Shown in pieces: positions 1 to 10,848 of a DNA stretch of 64,000 nt. Each line of letters opens with the position of its first letter. The first letter of the stretch is position 1. A model generated the notes under the pieces. It made no database searches, was not told where the DNA came from, and worked only from the letters and a program-made list of their open reading frames with translations. A program made the translations under genes and the position numbers. The stretch is from Lasiosphaeria ovina (Eukaryota > Ascomycota > Sordariomycetes > Sordariales > Lasiosphaeriaceae). Location: contig JAULSN010000001.1 in assembly GCA_033439765.1 (NCBI GenBank), forward strand, positions 3,844,001 to 3,908,000. The letters run 5' to 3'.

Positions 1-55
1 TCGACAACTGTCTACGCATATATGGGCGTGTGAAGGAAGCTGCGCATGTACTCAC

Positions 56-599
56 GTTATCAGAGATCACCTGTGGTGATATGGTACCGGAATAGAATCC
101 TATCTTGTTGGCACCAGTGTATTCGTACGGAATGCATGCATATTTGTATTCTGCGCGAGCGACACTGTGACCCCCGGGATAAAAGTTGAATCCTAGCGGA
201 CGCCGGCTGTCAGTACAGAAAGCCGAGCTCGGTGGTTGGGCGTGAAGCCCCCAGTGATAATGGTGTACTCTGGGCAATAGAGAAGCAACATACTGATTGT
301 ATCCCCGACAAATGCCGTTGTCGAATTGGGGGTGAACACATTGTTTTCCTGTATATCTCAGTCAGTCTGACATTCCACGGGCGAAGCTAGGATATGATGT
401 CCGAACGTACCGCCCCGACTGCTATCAAGATCGTCTCGGGTCCCGCTTGAGTCGATGTCGATGGTGGGTTGCTAGGTTCAGTTGGGGCGGACGTGGCCGT
501 GGTCGTGGCGTGGTTGTCGTCACCGTCTACATAACTCCGAGCTAGCACCCCGGCCGAAATAACACCAATAACCACGCTTAGTAGACAAACAGGATGCAT
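56..599 (-). CDS. Secreted cupredoxin-like (plastocyanin-like) protein, 3' part outside window
   Basis: Three exons are visible on the minus strand: 599-411, 348-294 and 192-56, with introns opening GTACGT and GTATGT and closing TACAG and CTAG; phases join correctly. A further donor (GTGAGT) follows at position 55, so the gene runs off the left edge. The 127 visible residues begin with a hydrophobic signal-like segment (MHPVCLLSVVIGVISAGVLA), then a Thr/Ser/Pro-rich linker, then a cupredoxin fold start: ILIAVGAENNVFTPNS, GDTIRFNFYPGGHSVARAEY, CIPYEYTG, KIGFYSG. The GDTI...F.FYP..HSV pattern with a His copper-ligand candidate and a downstream Cys is typical of fungal extracellular serine-rich plastocyanin-like proteins. 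Likely cell-surface or secreted; exact role unknown. A TATA-like element lies about 65 bases upstream. Confidence 0.75.
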
Positions 600-660
600 A
601 TTGTGACAATAGCCGACGTGCCTTGATTTTCGCCCGTTGTGCTCTCTTCTTGTTGTACAC

Positions 661-668
661 GATATAAA
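661..668 (-). promoter_or_regulatory. TATA-like element upstream of the cupredoxin-like gene
   Basis: On the minus strand this reads TTTATATC, about 65 bases before the ATG at 599, a plausible distance for a fungal core promoter. Only sequence resemblance supports it. Confidence 0.3.
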
Positions 669-1941
669 GATGCTGGGGTGCGGAACCAAGACAGCACCTG
701 GGGCGGGAGAAAAGGGGAAGAGATCCAGTTCTCAAGACACTGGAGGGTGTATGGGGGCGGGCCAGCCAGATATCAACTACTAGAATTTCTACAATTTCGA
801 CCGACAAGTGACATGAACAGGGGGAGGCGGACCAAGGCTGGGTCGGTATAAGGCGTGCGAGCAAGACAGCTTGCTGGGCGAGTGTAGGCGCACAGCCGGC
901 TGCGGGAAGGCACACTAAGATCTGTAGTAAGATGAACGGGCCGGCAGTGGCGGAGGCCGATAGACCACTGAGACGGCGTAGTATATTCCTACTCCAAAGA
1001 CTGGCTTTGTGCGCTCACATCCATATACTGGAAACATTGTGTTATGGCGTGTCATACTCTGGCCACCCCCGGGACAGTCTGGAGTCGTGGGACTTGAAGA
1101 CTATCAGTTCCACCGTTGCCCGAGGAAGAGGAAAACATTCGAGAAGAGCATAATGTCGGAAGTCATCGGCTGGATCGACAAGTATTTAGTTATGTTGTCT
1201 GTGTTGTCGGCATATTCTCCTTCGAGGCGGAAGGGGGACGAGGGACGTCCGACTGGGTACTGGATATGAGGTCCAGTCCCTACCTCAATACTTACTGCAC
1301 AGTACTTGTCCCTAGACCTCGAAAGAAGGACCGTTGCAGATCTCCATGTGTTTTGGTCGCCTGCGGCTCTTCTTTCGTGTCCTGTGTATAACCCATGATA
1401 TCTTGAGAGGTGACCCGACTCTGAGCAACCCACCGCCTCCTTACGTTTCCACATATAAAACTACACCCAAGTAGTTTGGTGAAAAGATTAGCAAAACTCA
1501 ATTGCCATCGCCCGTGTGAATTCTTGCGCCCTATCCCCCAGGTGTGGACACCAGTCGCATGCACTTGACCAAGGCACCTCATTTTATACCTGCGCAGCGG
1601 TTGATGTCCTTTGTATCCTGTAGAGACACCTCGTTCTCCAACCACATTCAAGCACAGTTCATTTTTGCGCTCAAGTGGCTCAGCACTTTGTCTTATGCGG
1701 TTGGAAACGAAAATATGTCATGTGCGCTCCAAAATGCTACATATCGCCTTGCCAGTCCAGATTGTGTGACCACGCTCAAATGGCGAAGCCTCGTGGCTTA
1801 ACATTCCCAGTCGTAAAGCGGTCTGTTCATGTGGCACGGCATACAGTAGAATAACAAGTCCGTGCGACTACATGACGACTCCACGCGCGTAAGGAGAGTT
1901 GCCGAACTTTGACACAGCCTACGTGTGTATCTTGGTTGCCA
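669..1941. other. Intergenic, no gene recognised
   Basis: Only short overlapping open frames in all directions; none shows a family motif, signal peptide or convincing splice pattern. It separates the start of the cupredoxin-like gene from the end of ALG6. Confidence 0.6.
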
Positions 1942-3818
1942 CTATTGCATCTTGGTCTTGTCTCGCTTTGAACCCCACGATTTGGGTAGGATCCCGCTCT
2001 CCAGCACGAGACTCCCCAGGCACCACAGATAGCAGAGAAAGAATCCACCAGCCCCCAGGCCAACATTGATGACCACCCACAAATCTGGCTTGTCCGGCGG
2101 CGGTGTCACAGCAGCTTCGAATACGTGCCACAGTGCTATGGCCAGATAGAAGGACCCGTGGATGAACGCCGTAGCCCACTGACTCCAGATGCTTGATCCC
2201 TCTTGGAAATACGCACTCAACGACGTTGGAGGTAACCCAAGAAGGTAAGCCCAGAGGAGTGTAAGCACCGTGTAAGGCACTTTCAGGTCCACCCGTTGTA
2301 GCAGCGGGAACATGGTCCAGCAGCCGAGTATGTTGGCAAACCCGACCCAAGCGCGCGTGTTCTTGCCTAGCCCCTGGCCCCCGGCAAGCAATAGGGTCAT
2401 GGGCATTAGAGGAAGAAGAACGCTCTTCTCGTGGACCTGATAGCTGAATAAGAAGAAACCCCATGCTGTTGTTGCGAAAGCTAGTGGGAGTAGGAGCTTT
2501 CTTGGTCGAAAGAATAAAATCAAGTTTGGTGGCACTATTGATGCAAAGGTTGCAAACAGTGCGCCGCGTTGCAGTAGGTTGGAGGGGTATTTCCTGAGTT
2601 TGACCACGACGTTCAAAGCGCACCAAAAGTTTGCGACTTTATCCTCGAACAAGCCTCGGGCAAAAGGGAACACGCGATGAACCATCTGAACTAGCTGCTC
2701 AACAACTGGGTAGTAAAATGCCCCCGTGTCCAGGTTGCCTGCCAGGTCTGCGAACAACGGAAGAGGCGGCCGATGGCCCTTGAGATCGGGACGTGCGTCA
2801 ATTCCCCGTCTCACATCGTTGAGGGTACCAACGATAAGTGGGAGCAGCAAGATGGCGAATGACACCGCAGTCACTGCCCCGACCGCGACAAGCCGCGGAA
2901 TGTTGACCGGGAATGCGCATCTTCCTAGGAGGTAGGCGAACACGGAGAAAGCGTAATACAGGGCCATTTGCTTGAATCCAAGGGCCCCAACGAAGAACAC
3001 AGCCGACCACAGATAGCGGCCGGCGAGCATGCTTGATATGCTGGACACGACGAATCCCAGCATCACGGTGTTGTACTGGAAATGGACGTGATCAATAAGG
3101 ATAGTGGCAGGCTGCATCAATATGGCAACAAGCGCCACAGACGCTGTCCAGGTTGGCACGCCGCTCAGCCTGCTGAAACGCCGCACGAAGACGACCACGG
3201 CGGGAACGTAGATGAGATATTCAGACACGACCACAGTGGCCCTCATAAAGATCTTCAACGCCGGGCTGTGCAAGCCGCGAGACGCATAGAGCGCAAACCA
3301 GGACGGATCGATGAGGGACCCGATCTTGCCGCAGAGCCAGCTATGATAGGCCGTCAGGGGCGGGTAGTCGAGACCCCACCACTGCAGGTCATGGAAGTAC
3401 CACTGCGAGATGGGGAGATTTGTTGTGATCTCCATCCAGTGCCTCTGGGCTTCGTAGTCGCCAAACAGGGGCGGTTTCTCAAAGCCTGGCGTAGCACATT
3501 GTCAGCCACCCTGCTGTATGTATACGCGTAGGTCTGTGGCTAGGACAGGTTGGGGGCTTGCAAGGAAGTTGAGAGGAGAGGCATACCGGAATAACCCCAT
3601 AGCCCTGCAGCCCACCTGAAGAGGCCGGCGACCATCAGGATCAAGGGCAGCAGCTCCCATTGCGACACGGAGCCTCGCGCGGGCCACAGGAAAGATTCGA
3701 GGGGGAACGACGGCGTCCGGGCCGAAGGCTGGCGCCCGGTGCTGAGGCTGCTTTCGCCATTGACAGCTCGCTTGGCCTTCCGCCTTGGTTTGTGGGGAGA
3801 CGGCGAAGGCCCAGCCAT
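1942..3818 (-). CDS. alg6: Dolichyl-P-Glc:Man9GlcNAc2-PP-dolichol alpha-1,3-glucosyltransferase (ALG6)
   Basis: Two exons, 3818-3587 and 3485-1942, joined across a 101-nt intron (GTATGC..CCAG), give 591 residues. The joined segment reads WGYSGFEKPPLFGDYEAQRHW, the usual ALG6 lead-in, followed by HDLQWWGLDYPP at about residues 109-120, the luminal loop holding the catalytic acidic residue in GT57 enzymes. Further family blocks are FLFSYQVHEKSVLLPLMP and many transmembrane helices. The enzyme adds the first glucose to the lipid-linked oligosaccharide in the ER before N-glycosylation. The ATG at 3818 is chosen because the frame only extends upstream through non-ATG codons. ALG8 is the close alternative, but the DYEAQRHWMEIT and HDL.WWGLDYPP blocks favour ALG6. 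Head-to-head with palC. Confidence 0.93.
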
Positions 3819-4110
3819 TGTCACCTGAGTCGCGGCAGAGATGCGGGAGCAGGACGCATTGAGCGCGCGTAGCTACTTAGTCGAGACTGAGAGGCGTGGA
3901 TGGGTTCGCGTCGTTGTCGGGTCGTTGTCGTTGAAGGCGGTTACCTTGCCAATGGAAGCTAGGGCAATCTGGCATGACGGGATTTGGAGCTCGAAGCCCG
4001 GCGCATTGGCGTTCTCTCCAAATTTGGCGACAAGGGGTCCGGCTCACTTGCGCCAGAAGCCCAGGACAGCGGGGACTGGGCTGTTTCGGGCCGGGTGCAG
4101 CTGCCTAGCT

Positions 4111-4116
4111 GCCAAG
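4111..4116 (+). promoter_or_regulatory. Candidate PacC site (GCCAAG)
   Basis: GCCAAG matches the PacC/Rim101 consensus GCCARG and lies 276 bases before the palC start. A second copy is at 4256-4261. Six-base matches occur often by chance, so this is only suggestive. Confidence 0.25.
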
Positions 4117-4255
4117 TGATGTCACTGCTCCTGGCTGAAAAGGACCCCTACCCGCCTGCCGCCAGCAGCATGAACGCTTGGCGCGTCTGCCCTCGAAACC
4201 GCAAGCCTAGATATAAGGCACGCAAACCCATGTGGATGGATGGGGTTGGCTTGTT

Positions 4256-4261
4256 GCCAAG
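4256..4261 (+). promoter_or_regulatory. Candidate PacC site (GCCAAG)
   Basis: Second GCCAAG, 126 bases before the palC ATG. See the copy at 4111-4116; same caveat on chance occurrence. Confidence 0.25.
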
Positions 4262-4386
4262 CATTCAGACCTCAGTCCGTCTCGCATGTCGAACCATAAA
4301 GAACAGAAATATCCACGAGGTAAAACCAAAAATCACAATCAGGAAGAAAACCGGAAAGAAGGAAAAAAATTAAAAATAATTTGATT

Positions 4387-5935
4387 ATGCCATATCCATT
4401 CGTCCTTCCCACCACCTCTGCCTTCTCCTTCTCCTCGAGCTTCAGCTGCGAAACCCACCCCTCGCTGCCCCTGAACGCCAGCACCCACCGCGGAGTTGTC
4501 AGGGACACGCTGAAGAAGCACAAGCGGCTGCCGCCGTTGTCGCAGGTGTCCAACGTGTCGTCGGTGGTCTCGAGCCTGAACAGCTACCTCCCCTATCTCT
4601 TCGCCATCGATGCGGGGCTCAGCCACCGCGCCGTCCAGGGCGAGGAAATCAACGTGATCCTCAAGACGGCCCCGGCCATAGAATGGCGGCCCACCCTGTC
4701 GGAGAGCGCCGTCGTGCCCGGCAAGCGCGAGACGGCGCGCGTCAAGATCCAGTCCCTCGAGTACGAGGTCTTCTTCGCGCTATCCGCGCTGGCGAGCGCC
4801 TGCACGCTCCAGGCGCGCGCCGCGCTGCAGCCGCTGTACGTGACGTCGGCGGCGCCCGTCGGGACGCAGCAGCGCCAGGCCGCCCTCGCGTCGGCCAGCA
4901 AGAGCCTGCTGGACGCCGCGTCCATCTGCGACTACCTGGCGGCGCGGGCCGAGGGCCTGGTGGCGGCGCCGCCGTGCGCCGACATCTCGCAGGCCGCGGC
5001 GCGCGCGCAGTGCTCGCTGGCCCTGGCCGAGGCCACGCTCCTGGCCGTGCTCAAGGACGACCCGTACCCGGCCGTCGTGGCCCAGGACCGTAACCGCAAC
5101 GACACCGAGTGGATGTACAAGGCCCCCGAGATCCCAAAGGTGCGCACCCACCTCTTTGCGCGCCTGTGTCTGGCCGCCGCCGACCACGCTGCCCAGGCCC
5201 ACTCGCTGTGCGCCGGCGCCGGCGGCAGGATAAGCCACGGCTTTCTGCGCTACCTCGAGGACTTGCGGCGGACGAGCCGCGCCAAGGCCTGCCGGTTCCT
5301 AGCCATCGACGCTGAGTTAGGCGGGCAGACGGGGACCGCCATTGCCTGGCTGCAGGCTGGCTTTCTGGAGCTGGGTGTCGAGCGCAAAGATGTCAAGAAG
5401 AGCGGCGGCGGCGGCGGAGGTCTGAGTAAGTTCAAAAAGGAGTGGACGGAGAGGCGAGAAGACCGCAAGGCAGAAAAGGGGGCCGACTGGGGGGCCGACG
5501 CGAGCAAGCTGGAGGAGACGCGCGTGTTGGAGATGCTCGAGGTGAAGTGGACAAAGCAAAACGACACGGTAAGCACATATTCATGTCCGGTATCACGTTC
5601 TGGCCCCCTACGATTGAACTGCCTCTGTGTTTTACAGAACATCCCTAACATTTATTTCTGCTCCTCCGTGACAGATATTCACACAAGCTATCCCCCCAAC
5701 TGGGCAGCTGCTCGCGCAGATGCCGTCGGGCCGCGAAATCTGCAGCATCAAGCCTTTCCAACCTCCGTTGCTCGATGGCGCGGCCTTGGAAGCGATGCGT
5801 GCGCCACCAGACAGGTCTGACGATGCTGGGAACTACCCGAGCTCTGACGAGGACACTATTGTAGACGCCGTGCCGGTTGGAGCATTTCCCGGGACGCAGG
5901 GGGACTATAGGACCGGGACACCGAACTACTACTAA
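4387..5935 (+). CDS. palC: pH-response regulator PalC (BRO1-like domain)
   Basis: Exons 4387-5568 and 5675-5935 flank a 106-nt intron (GTAAGC..ACAG) and encode 480 residues. The N-terminus [19 protein letters not shown] followed by [18 protein letters not shown] is the PalC signature, with a BRO1-like helical domain over most of the protein, a Gly run near residue 340, and a C-terminal [17 protein letters not shown] block restored by splicing. PalC is a cytosolic/plasma-membrane component of the Pal/Rim alkaline-pH pathway that links the arrestin PalF and ESCRT-III (Vps32) so that PacC is proteolytically activated. The ATG at 4387 is preferred since upstream in-frame codons lack ATG. The central exon is very GC-rich at third positions, which creates long antisense open frames. 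Confidence 0.93.
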
Positions 5936-6491
5936 TGGTGGTGCCGTCTGGTTTCGTTCAGTCGCCATCTGTATCTCTATAGGAAGTTGGAAGACCCTAT
6001 GGGGCCGTCGCCGTGGTAGACCGCGCAGCATCATAAATAAACATCATTGATATACCATTGGGAGCCCCTGTTGACATTCCATCTTGGATGACGTGTCTGG
6101 TTCGCCCATTTCTATCTATGTATTCCTGCATTATACCCTGACAAATGCCTAGCGTTAGGAAATGGCTTTGGGAGGACCGAAACGCTGCCAGATGTAAACG
6201 ACCAAAGCGTGAGATGGACCTGTCAAGACATGGTAAGGCATCTCTTCAGTTGCGAAAATAGTCACCAAATTCACTAGTCGGAACATTCTCTTGTCGAAAA
6301 TTTTGTCAAATTGAAAGAAATAAGATGAGGTGGGATATCTAAGAGGCCGAAGCCTCGAGTCGGGTCGAAGCAAAATCCGTTTGCTGTTCCGATTTCCCCC
6401 CCAAATGCGCCTGTTCCGGATGACCACTAACCCTTGCGCTAATAATAATAAATTGAGAATCAAAAATACAAATCAAGTCGCGCCGGCGCGA
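5936..6491. other. Convergent 3' region of palC and leo1
   Basis: Holds the 3' flanks of two genes transcribed towards each other; AT-richer than the flanking exons. Nothing else recognised. Confidence 0.6.
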
Positions 6492-7832
6492 CTACTCCTC
6501 ATCGTCGTCGACAATGATGTGCCGTCTACGGCGAGTCGAGCTCTCCGCATGGGCCGGCGCATCGCCGTCCTCCAAGTCTGCGTCGGCATCGGCGTCCTCG
6601 TCGGCCTCTGCCGTCTTCTGCCGTTTGGTCCGAGGCTTATCGTCCTCGTCCTCATCGTCGAGGAGCTCCTCTTCATCCTCGTCGTCTTCGACACCCTCGC
6701 TCTCGTCGTCGCTGTCGACGAGGAAGCCGTCCTCCATATCATAGCTATCCGGCCTACGTGCACCACTTGGAAGATCGTCGTCCGAGTCATACTCAGGACG
6801 GCGGTGCTTCTTCTTGGCGCCACCAGCCGCACCTCGCTTCCGGCCGGTCACCGTTCCACCTGCGCGTCGTCCTCCCTCCAGATCGCCGATCGAGAGCGCC
6901 CCGCCCTTGTACCGTCCGCCAGCGCCATCAGCACGCGCAGCCGCAGTCTCGCGGCGACGCTGGAGCTTGAGACGCTCCTTCTCAGCAAGCTCGGCCTGTT
7001 TCTTCTGCAGCTCGGGATCTTCCTTAGTGATGACAATCATGTCTGACCCGCGAACTTTCTGCTGGCTGGCCATCTGCTCTTTGAGTCGCTCTAGCGCATG
7101 ATCCCGTAGCTCCTTATTCGGCGCGAGGCTATACTGCTCGGTGAAGTGGCCGATAATCAGTAGCGAGTTGGTTGTAAGATGTGCGGCAGCTGCATAATAA
7201 TGCGCGTCCTCCACTTCCTGGTAGGGCTTGTCGCGAGGTGGTGCCAACGACTTGGACTGTATCTCAAAGTGCTCGTCGCCAATGGAGAGCGTGATCGAGC
7301 CATCGCTCCAATGGTGGATGTTCGCATTACTTTGAAACTGGCCCGTCTTCGGGTTGCGCCGGACCATGACTGCAGGGATGGGGTTCTCAGATTTCGCGTT
7401 CTCAAGCTCCCACTTGCTCGGCTCCCACGAGTCAGGCTTGTATTCGGTCGGGAGCAGCTTGATAAAGTCGGGCACGCGGAGCGAGTGCAGCTGAGGGATG
7501 GAAGCAATTGGTAAGTATGTGATCTGGCATGTTTCATCTTCAGAATGCCCTCCGAATGAACTCACACTGCCGTCTCGCGACTTTGGAATGCGGTGACGAT
7601 ACATGGGCACTCCTGACACAAGCTTCTCGCGGAACTCAGTAGGCTCTTCATCATCGTCACCTCTGTTGTGTCGGCCATGCGTGGCGCCATCATCGCTATC
7701 CGAGTCGAGGTCGCGATCGCTTAGTGCATTCTCAATTTCGGACAGCACGTCGCCGGCATCTTCGTCGCCATCTCCGAAAAGATCGTCACCTCCATCGTCA
7801 ACAGCTTCGATGTGGTCCTCTGAGTCCGACAT
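6492..7832 (-). CDS. leo1: RNA polymerase-associated protein LEO1 (Paf1 complex)
   Basis: Predicted exons 7832-7566 and 7490-6492 (421 residues) with a 75-nt intron 7565-7491 (GTGAGT..CTCAG). The intron is a multiple of three and has no stop, so the frame stays open if it is retained; removing it restores the Leo1 block RHIPKSRDGSLHSLRVPDF. The N-terminus is very acidic (DDGGDDLFGDGDEDAGDV), the centre carries the Leo1 fold (NIHHWSDGSITLSIGDEHFE), and the tail is a charged, Asp/Glu- and Arg/Lys-rich region. Leo1 works in the nuclear Paf1 complex with Paf1, Ctr9, Cdc73 and Rtf1 in transcription elongation and histone modification. Divergent from the Mob2-like gene. Confidence 0.92.
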   Translation of the reverse strand: MSDSEDHIEAVDDGGDDLFGDGDEDAGDVLSEIENALSDRDLDSDSDDGATHGRHNRGDDDEEPTEFREKLVSGVPMYRHRIPKSRDGSVSSFGGHSEDETCQITYLPIASIPQLHSLRVPDFIKLLPTEYKPDSWEPSKWELENAKSENPIPAVMVRRNPKTGQFQSNANIHHWSDGSITLSIGDEHFEIQSKSLAPPRDKPYQEVEDAHYYAAAAHLTTNSLLIIGHFTEQYSLAPNKELRDHALERLKEQMASQQKVRGSDMIVITKEDPELQKKQAELAEKERLKLQRRRETAAARADGAGGRYKGGALSIGDLEGGRRAGGTVTGRKRGAAGGAKKKHRRPEYDSDDDLPSGARRPDSYDMEDGFLVDSDDESEGVEDDEDEEELLDDEDEDDKPRTKRQKTAEADEDADADADLEDGDAPAHAESSTRRRRHIIVDDDEE

Positions 7833-8365
7833 TTATTCAATGACTCTGTCAAAAAGAAATTGCGGTTGGGTGCCTGTTTTGGAGGTTCAAGATGTGCGCT
7901 GTAGGTTTTTTCGTGTGGTGAGTTGTCGAAAACTGACGAGAGCGCGAGATCGTAAGACAAAGGCGCAGACGAGTTCGCGACGTTGTGGAGCATCGAGGTT
8001 GCTCAACCCGTCGGCAGGCAGTGGTAAAAAGTTGTGGCGCTAATGCTGAACCCTGCTCTGCGATAACGATAAGAAGGCGGCACACAATAGCGCAGACAAT
8101 AGCGGGGGATCGCTGTGGAACACCCTCCACTCCACAATACTGTATCCGATTGTCTAGGGGCGAGCCTAGAACATGTAACCGACGGCAGACGGCAGACGGC
8201 AGACGACAGACGACAGACGTGACAGACAGCACAAGACGCTACCTCCACAGCCTTAGCATGACAAGCTTCTCACCACTACAGGTAATTCCCGCCCAAACCC
8301 GAAGCTAAGCTACCTTACTGCCTCTATTCCGACTACTCGGCCAGCCGTGCCTCTCTCTCTCGACA
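7833..8365. other. Divergent promoter of leo1 and the Mob2-like gene
   Basis: Non-coding gap containing a 7-nt tandem repeat at 8181-8219 and pyrimidine-rich sequence just before the Mob2 start. No other motif recognised. Confidence 0.55.
8181..8219. repeat. 7-nt tandem repeat (GACGGCA/GACGACA)
   Basis: Three units of GACGGCA followed by two of GACGACA and a degenerate end, about 150 bases before the Mob2-like start codon. Probably a variable minisatellite in the 5' leader. Confidence 0.85.
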
Positions 8366-10324
8366 ATGTCCAACCTCTTCTCTGGAATGTGAGTGGCCTC
8401 CAAATACCCTATTTTCGCCACACCCCGCCCCGATCCCATGTCGGCTTAAACAGTCGCGCCCCTCCACCTCAGTGTGGTTGATGCTTGGTGTATGGTATGT
8501 CGGGTGTCGTCAGTCAGTCTTTTGCTGTTAGTCTGGCCACGGCAAGCAAGCGCTTTGGAAATGCGTCCATATGCTGCGAGCCTGCGGATGAAGAAGAATG
8601 GGGGTGTTTGGCCAAGGGCCCGCTCCTCTCTCTGCCAAAACCTAATGCCGCCCAGTTCGTTCTTTACCTTCCTACTTCACATGACATTTCAAGTCGGTTT
8701 TGAGTTTTGAGCACCGCCTCCCCCCATGCGGCCCCCCTCCCATCATGCATAGCAACCACGCATTTCCATGTGTGTATTATAGCCCCATCGCGCCCATATA
8801 CGCACCGCCTAGTCATCTTGGTAATCTATCTGGAATGCCGCTTTCTTTTCTTTGGCCCAAGCACGGTTGTCGCACCCGTCCACCCGTCCACCCTTCTACC
8901 TCAGCATAGCAGTCAACCAGCCTGACGTAGGACAGGCGCTGCAAGAAAGCAAGGCTTTGACGAAGCTTGCGGATGCACTCCGCTGCCCTTCCCTTGTTGC
9001 ATTTCTCTGCTGTGTACCAGAGAACGGCAGAGTCTAGCGCCCGTCCTGAGAAGTACATAGGGGCAACAATCGAGGCTCATGGTCTCGCGTCGTCATTCAA
9101 CCCCAAAACACGACCCTGCCCGGATTGGCTATAGTTCTACGTGGTTTCTATATGACCAGAACTAATTCGAACTCGCAGCAACGCTCGTTTCAGAGGACAA
9201 AGAAGCCCAAATTCCCCGGCTGACCAACCTTCACCGTCATTCAACAACTACGTTGACGGAAGCCAGTTCACTGCAAGTTCTGCGGCGGTACTGCCGCCGC
9301 TGCCAAGCTCCTCGTCACTTGCCGAGACCATTGGGATGGATCAGTCCAGCGGCTTAGCCCCGTCTGCTGAGGATATCCTCGCTTCTTACCGCATCCCTTC
9401 TGTGAAGCCCTTGTGGCTCAATGCCAACTATGCAAAGCATATTGTCAAGGGAAACTTTCTCACACTGAGCGCAAAGCCCAAGACGGTTGAGATGGGAGAA
9501 TGGGTTGCACACCAAGGTGAGTTAAGGTACTTCTGCCCTCACACCCGGAGACACTGCTGACCTCGGGTAGTCGTCGACCATTGGAGAATGCTCATTACCT
9601 TCATTCGCCTCGTCCATGACAAGGAGGAGGATGGCTCCTCGATCTGCAATTCTCGGAAGTGCCCCAAGATGTCGGCAGGAATGTGAGTTGCTTGATTAGC
9701 ACTGTCAACTGGACCTCTTGGCTGACGAACTACGATTGTAGGAATCACTCCTTCACATGGCTGAGCTCTAGATTGATCCCCGTCGAGATCCCGGCGTACG
9801 AGTATTTGACTTTGGTCCAGCGTTACATTTCCGGGAAAATCGACGATTCCAACATCTTCCCAACCGACCCGGCAGGTGTCTCGTATGCCGAGAACGCGGC
9901 CTTCTCTTCCCCAGCCCCGGAGACTGGACGACAGTGGGACGATACGTCCGAACAAGCCTTGAATGAGAAGCCCGGACAAGACTGGATTGGCAAGCGGAGC
10001 GGGTTCCCTCAAAATTTCATGGAAACTTGCCAAACTATCTTCCGTCAAATGTTCCGTGTCTACGCCCATCTGTACTGGTCGCACTTTGAGGATATGTTTT
10101 CTCTGAACCTCGAGAAGTCGATGAATAGCTGTTTCAGCCATTTTATTCTCACAGCGACTACACTTAACCTCCTCAAGAAGGCGGATCTTGAGCCCATGCA
10201 GCCCCTAATCGATCTTTGGGCTGCACTTGGTACCTTTCCTCCGGGTTCGAAGGCCTACGAGAATGCTAACCTTCAGATTGGAAGACTGCTTGTCCAGAAA
10301 GCCGGAGGTCCCCCGGGCAACTAA
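8366..10324 (+). CDS. mob2: Mob1/phocein-family kinase activator, Mob2-like
   Basis: Four exons: 8366-8388, 9179-9516, 9571-9682 and 9742-10324; 351 residues. Exon 1 codes only MSNLFSG plus two bases and is separated from exon 2 by a 790-nt intron (GTGAGT..GCAG); splicing gives INARFRGQRSPNSP, the expected Mob start. The Mob domain runs from about residue 85 and keeps all four zinc ligands: C146 and C151 (C-x4-C) and H267 and H272 (H-x4-H, in VYAHLYWSHF). Mob2 proteins bind and activate NDR kinases (CBK1, COT-1) in polarised growth and septation. The domain resembles Mob2 more than Mob1 or Mob3, but the subgroup call is from memory. Introns 2 and 3 are 54 and 59 nt, in sharp contrast to intron 1. 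Confidence 0.85.
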
Positions 10325-10848
10325 CGACGCTCTTGAAGCTATCTGGTATACGCCTATCATCTAGTCTATCATTAATAGCAGAGGCGCATGAGGCTTGATC
10401 TGCCCTCCGGATTCTTGGGGCCATGGGGAGTCTTAGACTTTGGAGGTACACACTGGGTGGCGGAACTGGTTGCGGTTTGGCTCTAGAGCGAAACTCGAGT
10501 CGAGATGGGAAACGGGGCCACTATAGTCATGGAGCATGCAAATGGATATTATACCCTTTGGGCCTATCCCGTCCTCAATCGGGATTATAAGGCGATGTTT
10601 GTCAACACATGTCCGGATTCTGGGAACGCATATTTCTTTGCATATTCAATATATATCCGAGCCATGTAGGATTACATGTGAGCGTCCCTGCGGTGGGCTG
10701 AAAACCGCGGACATGTGCTGAGAATGAGTGCTTTGCTCATCAAGATTGTTCAGGTCGTGGCATTGCCAGGTTGCCATGCGACTGGACTGGCGTATCTCTT
10801 CTCCAGCTTCAAGAAATTGAATATCCTCTCTTCGCTATTCCGACTTCT
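10325..10848. other. Convergent intergenic region
   Basis: 3' flanks of the Mob2-like and DUF3237 genes; only short motif-free frames. Confidence 0.6.

Larger units (their letters stand above)
3819..4386. other. Shared promoter region of alg6 and palC
   Basis: Non-coding gap between two divergent genes. It holds two GCCAAG hexamers matching the PacC core; the only open frames are short and motif-free. Confidence 0.6.

Noticed and set aside
4593..5238. Several long frames antisense or out of frame to palC
   Set aside because: Caused by very high GC at third positions; palC frame is conserved.
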